Positions 1 through 5,756 of a stretch of DNA of 6,298 nt are shown here, in pieces. The DNA lies in assembly GCA_937871415.1 (NCBI GenBank), contig CALMQD010000277.1, positions 1-6,298 of the forward strand. Reading direction: 5' to 3'. The stretch comes from an uncultured Phycisphaerales bacterium. Lineage in GTDB: Bacteria > Planctomycetota > Phycisphaerae > Phycisphaerales > UBA1924. The position numbers and the translations under genes were made by a program. The notes beneath the pieces were generated by a model. It was not told where the DNA came from and did no database searches. It worked only from the letters and a program-made list of their open reading frames with translations. Each line of letters starts with the position of its first letter. Positions within the stretch are counted from its first letter, which is position 1.

Positions 1-729
1 CGCCGGATCGCCCGCGATGCTCTCGCTCGACGCGATGTCGCTCAGCACCTTCCGCAACTGCGCGAGCGCCCGCGCCGATTCCGGCGACAGGCGGCGCGAA
101 ACGTCATCAAACTGCGGCCCGCCCACGCCCGGCTCGATCATCTCCAGCCCCAGCATCGCCGCCGCCTGACGCTGCGGGCTCCACCCCGCCTCCCCGCGGA
201 TCCGGTCCGCCAGGCGGAACGACAACTCCGCCCGGTTCAGCGGCTTGTCGACGACGATCGTTTCGGGCTTGCGCGCATCGGTCCGCGCGGTCGCCGCCGC
301 CGGCTGAAACGCGGTCGACCCGCCCGGCTCGATCGCCACCGCCCCGCTCGACGGCCCCTGCACGCTCTTGCCCGGCGCGCCGCCGTTGTTTCCCTTGCTT
401 GCCGCCCGCGCTTGCGCAGGCTCCCCGCGCCCATCGCCCGGCGATTCCGCGACGTCCGCCGGTTGCTGCCCCAGGGTCTCGTACAGAGATTGCAGATTGG
501 CCGCGGCTTCCGTCAGCCCGGCCGCCTTCGCCTGGTTTGCTCCCGCCTTCTCCCCCGGCTTGGCCGGGCGCGTTACCGACGAAGGCCCACTGCTCGTCGG
601 GCCCGATGTCGACTTGGTCTTCTCTTCGCCGCACGAAGCGCCGAGCCCCGCCGCCATCACCAGCGCCGCCGCCGTCAGCAGCCTCGCGCCGCAACCCCTC
701 TTCCGCCGTGCCGCCGTCACCGTCTTCAT
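1..729 (-). CDS. Putative exported lipoprotein of unknown function (C-terminus cut by window edge)
   Basis: The reading frame is open from an ATG at 729 to the window edge, giving 243 residues with no stop; the C-terminus is missing. A ribosome site, GGAGG, lies 6 bases upstream of the ATG. The N-terminus has a basic stretch (residues 8-16, RRKRGCGAR), a hydrophobic helix (about 17-31) and then LGASC with Cys33, which resembles a lipoprotein signal, although the -3 residue is Gly rather than the usual Leu. Residues 34-155 are low in complexity and rich in Ala, Gly, Ser, Pro and Lys, probably a disordered linker. From about 156 to 243 the protein becomes more ordered, with predicted-helical stretches such as LNRAELSFRLADRI and SARALAQLRKVLSDI. 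I recognise no known domain. It most likely sits in the periplasm or on the membrane. It follows the thiamine gene on the same strand after 122 bp. The frame has strong G-ending codon bias, as the other minus-strand genes do, so it is a real gene. Confidence 0.8.
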   Translation of the reverse strand, partial: MKTVTAARRKRGCGARLLTAAALVMAAGLGASCGEEKTKSTSGPTSSGPSSVTRPAKPGEKAGANQAKAAGLTEAAANLQSLYETLGQQPADVAESPGDGRGEPAQARAASKGNNGGAPGKSVQGPSSGAVAIEPGGSTAFQPAAATARTDARKPETIVVDKPLNRAELSFRLADRIRGEAGWSPQRQAAAMLGLEMIEPGVGGPQFDDVSRRLSPESARALAQLRKVLSDIASSESIAGDPA

Positions 730-735
730 GTTGAG

Positions 736-740
736 CCTCC
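736..740 (-). promoter_or_regulatory. Ribosome binding site of the lipoprotein gene
   Basis: GGAGG on the minus strand, with six bases between it and the ATG at 729. It supports that start over the internal ATG at 694-692... further inside the frame of this gene no other start has a comparable site placed ahead of a signal sequence. Confidence 0.7.
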
Positions 741-851
741 GGCTCTTTGCCCCACGCGGCGCTGTTTCCCTGCGTCGCACTGCATCATTGTCGGTGACCC
801 GGGGGGTCGTTCTGTACTTCCCCGCTCCCCGCCCGACTTCCCGCCGCCCGG

Positions 852-1970
852 TCAGGCACCTCCCAGCGCCTCCACGATCTCGCGGCACACGGCCCGCGGA
901 TCATCGCTCGCGCACACCGCGCCCGACACCGCTACCCCTCGCGCCCCCAGCCGCGCAAGCACCGCCACGTTCCCGGGCGTGATCCCCCCGATGCACAGGT
1001 GCGGCACGCGCGCCGTCTGCTCGTCGCCCAGGTACGCCTTCACATACTCCAAACCCGAGACCTCCCGTGCCTTGGTGGCCGTCGGGAACATCGCCCCCAC
1101 GCCGCAATAGTCCGCCCCCTCCGCCGCCGCTCGCCGCGCCTCGTGCATGTCGTGCGTCGAAACGCCCACGAGCAGCCTGTCGCCCGCGAGCCGGCGCACG
1201 TCGCGCACCGAGAGGTCATCCTGACCCAGGTGCACCCCGTCCGCGCCCGAGAGGATCGCGACGTCCACCCGGTCGTTGATGATGAGCGCCGGCGCGCGCC
1301 CCGACGCCGACGAAGAGTGGGGGGGATCGGGGGAACGACCCCGGCCCGGCCCGACGATTGCGCGCGCCGCCCGGGCCATCCGCAGCAGTTCGCGATCGCT
1401 CACCGCCGCCGACTTCTCGCGAATCTGCACCGCGTCCGCCCCGCCCGCGATCGATTCGGCGATGACCTCCTCCCACGGTCGCTTGCACATCGAGCGCGTG
1501 ACGAGCACGCACAGACGCCATCCGCGGGGCGCGCTCGAAGCCCCCAGCGCCAGCATCAGCCGCTGCTCGCAGTCGTACAACTCGTACCGCGCCTGCTCAA
1601 AGATCGTCCACGCCGCGCGCCCGCCCGTCGAAGACTCCCCGATCTTGGCGCACTCCTCCAGCGACCGCAGCGCTTCCCCGGCGCGCTTCGCCGAAGCCGC
1701 CGCCAACTCTCGGACGCCGGCCCTCACACCCTCTCGGGCGGCCTTGTTGGAAGTACCCGGGTCGCCGGGCGTGTCGCGCCATGCGATCAGCGCCGCCGGG
1801 TCCGCGCCCAGCGCCTCCAGCCCCTCCCTCACGCGGTGCCGGAGACCCTTGATCCGGGCGGAGAGCTCACCATCCGCCAGGACGAACCGGGCCAGATCCT
1901 CCATCACGCGCAACGCCTCGCGGGCGCGGTTGGCGCTGGCGTCCACGACCCTGAGCACCCGTTGGTCCAC
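852..1970 (-). CDS. thiE: ThiD2-ThiE fusion: HMP-phosphate kinase domain plus thiamine-phosphate synthase
   Basis: This 372-residue cytoplasmic enzyme should join HMP-pyrophosphate and thiazole phosphate into thiamine phosphate. Residues 1-140 match the ThiD2-type domain often fused ahead of ThiE (opening RVLRVVDASANRAREALRVM); ThiD2 is known as a monofunctional HMP-phosphate kinase that makes the ThiE substrate. Residues 150-372 are the TIM-barrel ThiE, with all the expected motifs: VQIREK 181-186 (Gln182, Arg184, Lys186), INDR 231-234 (Asn232, likely Mg ligand Asp233), GVHLGQDD 245-252 (likely Mg ligand Asp252), GVSTH 269-273, GVGAMFPTATK 290-300 and GGI 328-330. The start is GTG, supported by GGAGG six bases upstream and by the family N-terminus beginning right there. 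An odd Gly/Ser/Pro/Arg-rich insert of about 20 residues (207-226) precedes the PALIINDR strand. No thiamine riboswitch motifs are visible in the 96-bp upstream gap. The gene is divergent from zwf, and the lipoprotein gene lies downstream. Confidence 0.95.
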   Translation of the reverse strand: MDQRVLRVVDASANRAREALRVMEDLARFVLADGELSARIKGLRHRVREGLEALGADPAALIAWRDTPGDPGTSNKAAREGVRAGVRELAAASAKRAGEALRSLEECAKIGESSTGGRAAWTIFEQARYELYDCEQRLMLALGASSAPRGWRLCVLVTRSMCKRPWEEVIAESIAGGADAVQIREKSAAVSDRELLRMARAARAIVGPGRGRSPDPPHSSSASGRAPALIINDRVDVAILSGADGVHLGQDDLSVRDVRRLAGDRLLVGVSTHDMHEARRAAAEGADYCGVGAMFPTATKAREVSGLEYVKAYLGDEQTARVPHLCIGGITPGNVAVLARLGARGVAVSGAVCASDDPRAVCREIVEALGGA

Positions 1971-2066
1971 GCCCGGCCTCCGCTCCCCCGGCTTGCGGGA
2001 TTGCCCGCCCCGCTTTGCCCCGCCATGCTACGCCAGTCGCACCCCCGCGCAGGCCGATAAGACGCC
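1971..2066. other. Divergent intergenic region between thiE and zwf
   Basis: This 96-bp gap must hold the start signals for both thiE (leftward) and zwf (rightward). Apart from the thiE ribosome site I could not assign convincing -35/-10 boxes on either strand. The conserved sequence elements of a thiamine pyrophosphate riboswitch are absent on the thiE side. An ATG at 2025 is in frame with zwf but reaches a TAA before 2067, so it cannot be an earlier zwf start. Confidence 0.5.
1977..1981 (-). promoter_or_regulatory. Ribosome binding site deciding the GTG start of thiE
   Basis: GGAGG on the minus strand ends six bases before the GTG codon at 1970-1968. No ATG lies near this point in frame, and the conserved ThiD2 N-terminus starts within three residues of the GTG, so this site fixes the start. 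Confidence 0.75.
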
Positions 2067-3740
2067 ATGCTTCGCCCGGCGAGCCAGCCCGAATCGTTGT
2101 TGCTTTCGCCCGCACCCGGAACGGGCGCCGTCGGCGTCTCGCCCCTCGGCGTCGGACACGCCGAGCCCTGCGTCGTCGTCATCTTCGGCGCCTCGGGCGA
2201 CCTCACCCACCGCAAGCTCATCCCCTCCCTCTTCGACCTCGACCGGTCCGGCGTGCTCCCCAAGGGCACCGTCATCCTCGGCGTCTCGCGCACGCCCATG
2301 ACCGACGACGCCTTCCGCGACAAGCTCGCCCCCAGCGCCCGCAAGTTCTCCGCCGCCGCCGGCGCCTGGGGCAAGGCGCACGACGATGCCTGGGCCAGTT
2401 TCGCGCGGCGCGTCCATTACCACGCCGGCGACGCCGCCCAGCTCGACGCCTTCCCCGCCCTGAGCGAGCGCATCAACGCGCTCGCCCGCGCCGGCGGCAT
2501 CAGCCGCAGCGCCGGCGGCGCCCCCACCCCCAACATCCTCTTCTACCTCTCGGTCTCCCCGAACCTCTACGAGCCCATCATCGAGAACATCGGCGCATCG
2601 GGCCTGGTCACCGAGGGCAAGCGCTGGTGCTCCATCGACCCCGCCGCCCACAGCTGGCAGCGCATCATCATCGAGAAGCCCTTCGGCGTCGACGCCGCCA
2701 GCGCAGCCTCCCTCAACCGCGCCCTCGGGCGCGTCTTCGAGGAAGAGGCCACCTTCCGCATCGACCACTACCTTGGCAAGGAACTCGTCCAGAACATCCT
2801 CGTCATGCGCTTCGCCAACGCGATCTTCGAGCCGCTCTGGTCGAGCCGGCACGTCGACCACGTGCAGGTGACCGCCGCCGAGACCGTCGGCGTCGGCTCA
2901 CGCGCCGCGAACTACTACGACTCCGGCGCCGGCGGCGCGCTCCGCGACATGGTCCAGAGCCACCTGCTGCAGGTCCTCGCCCTGGTCGCCATGGAGCCCC
3001 CCAGCCGCTTCGACGCCGACGCGATCATGCGCGAGAAGATCAAGCTCTTCAACTCCGCGATCATCGCCGGCGCCGACGACGCCCCCCGACTCGGCGCGTT
3101 CGGGCGCTACGGCCCCGACGCCGCACGCCACGAGCCCGCGTACATCCACGAGCCCGGCGTCGACGGCGCGCGAGCGACCGAGACCTACGCCGCCATCCGT
3201 CTGTGCTTCGACAACTGGCGCTGGGCGGGCGTCCCTTTCTACCTGCGCTCGGGCAAGAAGATGGCCGGCAAACTCACCGAGGTCGTGGTGCAGTTCCGCC
3301 GCCCCCCCACCAACATGTTCCGCACTCTGGGCATCGACTTCGAGCCCCGCCCCGCCAACCGCATCATCATCAACATCGCCCCCACCGAGGGCATCTCGCT
3401 CCGCATCGACGGCAAGGTCCCCGGCTCCGCCGCCGGCGAGGGGTTCAAGATCGCCAGCGCCAAACTCGACCTCGACTACGCCAAGACCTTCGGCGGCGAG
3501 CAGGTCGAGGCCTACGGCCCCCTCATCCTCGACGCCATCAAGGGTGATCGGACCCTCTACAAGCACCGCGACGAGGTCGAGTCCTCGTGGCGCATCTGCG
3601 AGCCCTTCCTCCGCTCCGACGCCCTCCGGCGCGCAATCGAGGAGTATCCCGCGGGCTCCTGGGGCCCCGCCGCCGCCGACGCCCTGCTCATCCGCGACGG
3701 GCGCGCCTGGCACAACCCCCGCCCCGACGAAGTGCGCTGA
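2067..3740 (+). CDS. zwf: Glucose-6-phosphate 1-dehydrogenase
   Basis: The 557-residue enzyme oxidises glucose 6-phosphate to 6-phosphogluconolactone with NADP(+) or NAD(+), the entry step of the oxidative pentose phosphate (and Entner-Doudoroff) pathway, in the cytoplasm. Family motifs are intact and in order: the dinucleotide-binding GASGDLT at 41-47, EKPFG at 203-207 with substrate-contacting Lys204, the active-site signature RIDHYLGKE at 231-239 (Asp233-His234), DMVQSH at 294-299 whose His299 fits the catalytic base, and DNWRWAGVPFYLRSGKKM at 382-399. Many relatives are near 490-510 residues; the extra length includes about 34 residues ahead of the Rossmann fold, rich in Pro, Gly and Ser. 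The ATG at 2067 is the only in-frame ATG before the fold, as an upstream in-frame TAA closes off earlier starts, but no strong ribosome site precedes it. No other pentose phosphate gene is in the window; it looks like a single-gene unit divergent from thiE. Confidence 0.97.
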   Translation: MLRPASQPESLLLSPAPGTGAVGVSPLGVGHAEPCVVVIFGASGDLTHRKLIPSLFDLDRSGVLPKGTVILGVSRTPMTDDAFRDKLAPSARKFSAAAGAWGKAHDDAWASFARRVHYHAGDAAQLDAFPALSERINALARAGGISRSAGGAPTPNILFYLSVSPNLYEPIIENIGASGLVTEGKRWCSIDPAAHSWQRIIIEKPFGVDAASAASLNRALGRVFEEEATFRIDHYLGKELVQNILVMRFANAIFEPLWSSRHVDHVQVTAAETVGVGSRAANYYDSGAGGALRDMVQSHLLQVLALVAMEPPSRFDADAIMREKIKLFNSAIIAGADDAPRLGAFGRYGPDAARHEPAYIHEPGVDGARATETYAAIRLCFDNWRWAGVPFYLRSGKKMAGKLTEVVVQFRRPPTNMFRTLGIDFEPRPANRIIINIAPTEGISLRIDGKVPGSAAGEGFKIASAKLDLDYAKTFGGEQVEAYGPLILDAIKGDRTLYKHRDEVESSWRICEPFLRSDALRRAIEEYPAGSWGPAAADALLIRDGRAWHNPRPDEVR

Positions 3741-3949
3741 TCCGCTCTCCTCCGTCGGGCCGTTCGGCACCCGCTCGCATGTTTGTGTCCCGCCTCCGAT
3801 CCAGTTTGCTGGCCGTCAGGGATTCACGCGTCAGAGTTTTCCATGGTCCGGGCATCAATCCCTGCGCCGGTGCGTACAGGTTTGCGAAGTCCGCCTCGCC
3901 GCAGGGTTTGGGTTTGTGTTCGTGGGCCGACGCCCCCTCCTCGCCGAGT

Positions 3950-3961
3950 CCGACGCGTCGG
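3950..3961. repeat. 12-bp perfect palindrome upstream of the secreted protein gene
   Basis: CCGACGCGTCGG reads the same on both strands and sits 34 bases before the ATG at 3996, where an operator or 5' leader hairpin would lie. Perfect 12-bp palindromes are expected a few times by chance in a window this GC-rich, so a regulatory role is only a possibility. Confidence 0.25.
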
Positions 3962-3984
3962 TGCTAGCCCTGCGCTCCTCGAAT

Positions 3985-3989
3985 AAGGA
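3985..3989 (+). promoter_or_regulatory. Ribosome binding site of the secreted repeat protein
   Basis: AAGGA lies six bases before the ATG at 3996. The codons after that ATG encode a textbook signal peptide, so the site and the start support each other. Confidence 0.65.
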
Positions 3990-3995
3990 ACGTCG

Positions 3996-5633
3996 ATGAA
4001 CGCCCTCCGATCCCCGCTCAAGACCCGCCTCGCGCTGATCGCGCTCCTCGCCGCGTCCGCTCCGGCACTCGCCGGCTCCGGCGTCACCGAGCAGACCGTC
4101 ACCATCGACAAGCTCACCCATGTCGAGAACGGCGCCGTCATTTCCACGCGCGGCTGCCCGGCCAACTCGGTCTCCAACGCCGCCAACTTCTTCGGCCTGA
4201 CCCAGGGAAGCCAGATCACCCTCCAACTGGGCCTGGTCGAGGGCGAGGGCTTCGGCGCAACCTTCAACGTTCCCGCCAGCCAGTACCCCATCCAGGTCAA
4301 CACCGTCGAGTTCTTCATCGGCTCCGTCGCCGCCATCCAGACCACCACCGGCTACTCGGTGCTCATCTACGACGGTCTGCCCACCGGCTCGCCCGTGTAT
4401 GTCGAGAGTTCCGAGCCCGGCGGTTCCCAGTTCGGCGGGCTCGACGACGTCGTCCTCGTCCCGGCCAACGCCACCTGCAACTCGGGCACCACCAACGCCT
4501 CCGCCGCCCGCGTCACCGCCGGCATCGATCCCAGCGAGCCGCCCGAGAGCCAGTGGTTCCTCAACAACACCAACGGCCACAACTGCTTCACGGTCGTCAT
4601 CCGCATCGACCGGCACAACAACAACGCCGCGCCCACCTGCGGCCCGTTCAACCAGTGCCAGAACGCCTTCCTCGCGACCGAAGCCACAAACTCCGGCGCG
4701 CTGAACTTCCCGTCCCTCGACTGGCTCCTGGCGATCAACTGCGGCGCAAGCTTCTGCCCCGCGGGCGCAACACGCTTCAGCGATCTCAACATCTTCTGCA
4801 AGCCCACCCGCGACCCGCTCATCGGCGCCACCTGGACCAGCCAGAGCTGCGCCGCGACCGTCGCCGCCTGCTGCGCTTCCAGCGGCACCTGCACCCTCAC
4901 GACCCAGGCTTCCTGCGTCGGCACCTGGAACGAAGGCGTGCTCTCGTGCGACGCCTTCACCTGCCCGCAGCCCACCGGCGCCTGCTGCTTCGGAACCTCC
5001 TGCTCACCGGTCGATGAGGCCAACTGCATCGTCCTCGGCGGCTCGTGGCTCGGCGCGGGCGTCCCCTGCTCCGCGGGCAACGCCTGCCCCACCGGCGCTT
5101 GCTGCATGCCCAACGGCACCTGCGTCCCCGCCGTGACCTCGCTCGCCTGCACCCAGGCCGGCGGTTCGTTCCGCGGCATCGGCACCAACTGCTCTTCGCC
5201 TTGCCCACAGCCCACCGGCGCCTGCTGCACCACCAGCGGCGGCTGCGCCGTTGTGTCTCAGTCCACCTGCAACCTTGCCGGCGGCACCTGGCAGGGCCCG
5301 GGCACCACCTGCTCCCCCAGCCCCTGCACGCTCGGCGCCTGCTGCGCCGGCTCGACCTGCTCCATCACCACCGTCGCGTCCTGCGCCGGCACCCACCAGG
5401 GCGTCGGCACCACTTGCAACGGCTGGCCCAGCAACCCCATCACCTGCTGCCCGGCCAACTTCAACCAGATGAACGGCGTCGACGTCGCCGACCTGTTCAT
5501 GTTCCTTGACGCCTGGTTCCTGGAGTTCGGGCTGACCGGTTCCGGCCTGCAATCCGACTTTATTCCGAACGACGCCGTCGACGTCGCCGACCTTTTCGGA
5601 TTCCTCGATGCGTGGTTTGCCGGTTGTCACTAG
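3996..5633 (+). CDS. Secreted cysteine-rich repeat protein with dockerin-like C-terminal tail
   Basis: This 545-residue extracellular protein has no function I can name. Residues 1-26 are a Sec signal peptide: basic start, hydrophobic core LALIALLAASAPALA, and likely cleavage after Ala26. Residues 27-285 look like a globular, beta-rich domain (alternating hydrophobic strands such as VNTVEFFIGSV and TTGYSVLIYDG) with nine cysteines including Cys285. Residues 291-484 hold five cysteine-rich repeats of about 40 residues, most opening with (P)TGACC and carrying six cysteines. Residues 485-545 are a duplicated dockerin-like tail (VDVADLFMFLDAWF and VDVADLFGFLDAWF, 33 residues apart) ending FAGCH, as in the GC-type dockerin proteins of Phycisphaerae. 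The likely place is the cell surface or outside the cell, with disulfides rigidifying the repeats; the tail may anchor or dock the protein, but its partner is unknown. AAGGA precedes the ATG. The gene stands alone and ends at a strong terminator. Confidence 0.92.
   Translation: MNALRSPLKTRLALIALLAASAPALAGSGVTEQTVTIDKLTHVENGAVISTRGCPANSVSNAANFFGLTQGSQITLQLGLVEGEGFGATFNVPASQYPIQVNTVEFFIGSVAAIQTTTGYSVLIYDGLPTGSPVYVESSEPGGSQFGGLDDVVLVPANATCNSGTTNASAARVTAGIDPSEPPESQWFLNNTNGHNCFTVVIRIDRHNNNAAPTCGPFNQCQNAFLATEATNSGALNFPSLDWLLAINCGASFCPAGATRFSDLNIFCKPTRDPLIGATWTSQSCAATVAACCASSGTCTLTTQASCVGTWNEGVLSCDAFTCPQPTGACCFGTSCSPVDEANCIVLGGSWLGAGVPCSAGNACPTGACCMPNGTCVPAVTSLACTQAGGSFRGIGTNCSSPCPQPTGACCTTSGGCAVVSQSTCNLAGGTWQGPGTTCSPSPCTLGACCAGSTCSITTVASCAGTHQGVGTTCNGWPSNPITCCPANFNQMNGVDVADLFMFLDAWFLEFGLTGSGLQSDFIPNDAVDVADLFGFLDAWFAGCH
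4866..5447 (+). repeat. Five tandem TGACC-type cysteine-rich repeats (within the secreted protein)
   Basis: In protein terms the units span residues 291-323, 326-364, 367-403, 407-444 and 447-484. The pattern is CC-x(4-5)-C-x(7-8)-C-x(10-13)-C-x(3-9)-C, with G-G-(S/T)-(W/F)-x-G-x-G-x-x-C in the middle units. Cysteines in unit 2, for example, are 330, 331, 336, 344, 358 and 364. Units 1 and 5 are the most diverged: unit 1 lacks the TG opening and unit 5 opens with LGACC. At the DNA level a 21-bp stretch coding for QPTGACC is identical at 4968-4988 and 5208-5228, exactly two units apart. Confidence 0.9.
5448..5630 (+). repeat. Duplicated dockerin-like (GC-type) C-terminal module
   Basis: Residues 485-545 contain two EF-hand-like halves 33 residues apart; 17 bp are identical between 5478-5494 and 5577-5593. 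Aligned to the usual 12-position calcium loop, half 1 (488-499) has Met at position 5 and Asn at 6 where Asp and Gly are usual, and half 2 (521-532) has Ile at position 3. Asp at positions 9 and 12 is kept in both. The hydrophobic helix FxFLDAWF after each loop is well conserved. Confidence 0.85.
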
Positions 5634-5666
5634 ACTGTGAACGATTCGACAACTCTGCCTGGGTCT

Positions 5667-5694
5667 CCTGCGCCGGGTTTGTGCCCGGCGCGGG
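5667..5694 (+). terminator. GC-rich hairpin 33 bases after the stop, first of a tandem pair
   Basis: Eight perfect GC-rich pairs (5670-5677 with 5684-5691) extend to eleven with one T-G wobble (5667-5677 with 5684-5694), around a six-base loop TTTGTG. No T-tract follows, so alone it would be a pause or 3'-end-stabilising structure rather than a classic terminator. Confidence 0.55.
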
Positions 5695-5701
5695 GTGTGA
5701 A

Positions 5702-5729
5702 GGGGCTTCCTCGTGGGAGCCCCTTTTTT
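5702..5729 (+). terminator. Intrinsic terminator of the secreted repeat protein gene
   Basis: A nine-pair stem (5702-5710 with 5715-5723, one T-G wobble) closes a four-base loop TCGT and is followed directly by six T residues, then CTTT. This is a textbook rho-independent terminator for rightward transcription. Read leftward there is no T-run after the hairpin, so it does not serve the convergent gene. Confidence 0.92.
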
Positions 5730-5756
5730 CTTTCCCGCCCACCCGGGCTCATGCAC

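Larger units (their letters stand above)
3741..3995. other. Intergenic region upstream of the secreted repeat protein
   Basis: These 255 bp separate zwf from the next plus-strand gene. Codon bias is lost and GC drops compared with the flanks, consistent with non-coding DNA. I see no clear terminator for zwf: a short imperfect hairpin just after its stop (about 3758-3772) has no T-tract. The promoter of the downstream gene probably lies here, but no -35/-10 pair was convincing. It contains a 12-bp palindrome at 3950-3961 and a ribosome site at 3985-3989. Short frames on either strand here look like chance openings. Confidence 0.5.

Noticed and set aside
107..694. A 195-residue minus-strand frame overlapping the first gene
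   Set aside because: Its translation is Arg/Gly-rich low-complexity sequence typical of a GC-rich shadow frame. The frame starting at 729 has a ribosome site, a signal sequence and coherent codon bias over the same DNA.
796..808. Small hairpin GACCC-ggg-GGGTC between thiE and the lipoprotein gene
   Set aside because: A five-pair stem with a three-base loop and no T-tract on either strand is too weak to call a terminator.
368..1110. Several plus-strand frames of 110-230 residues opposite the lipoprotein and thiE genes
   Set aside because: All are Arg/Pro/Ala-rich and lie antisense to recognised genes; none shows a known motif or good ribosome site.
2057..2062. GATAAG as a -10 box for a leaderless zwf transcript
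   Set aside because: No -35 element is correctly spaced upstream, and a single hexamer match is not enough.
1971..2066. Possible thiamine pyrophosphate riboswitch ahead of thiE
   Set aside because: The conserved core sequences of the THI element are not present in the 96-bp gap.
999..2301. Long plus-strand frames (341-353 residues) antisense to thiE
   Set aside because: The opposite strand encodes a full set of ThiD2 and ThiE motifs. These frames exist because stop codons are rare at this GC content.
2015..3547. A 510-residue plus-strand frame overlapping zwf
   Set aside because: It is almost entirely Arg, Pro and His, the signature of a frame-shifted reading of a C-rich gene; zwf explains the region.
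2028..3770. Minus-strand frames of 277 and 290 residues opposite zwf
   Set aside because: Their Gly/Ala/Val/Asp-rich translations lack motifs and mirror the zwf codons.
3855..4616. Minus-strand frame of 253 residues opposite the secreted protein's N-terminus
   Set aside because: It is an antisense shadow rich in Gly, Asp and Val; the plus strand has a signal peptide, a ribosome site and a terminator.
4866..5447. Regularly spaced repeats as a possible CRISPR array
   Set aside because: The units are diverged coding repeats in a single open frame with conserved cysteines, not identical short repeats with unique spacers.
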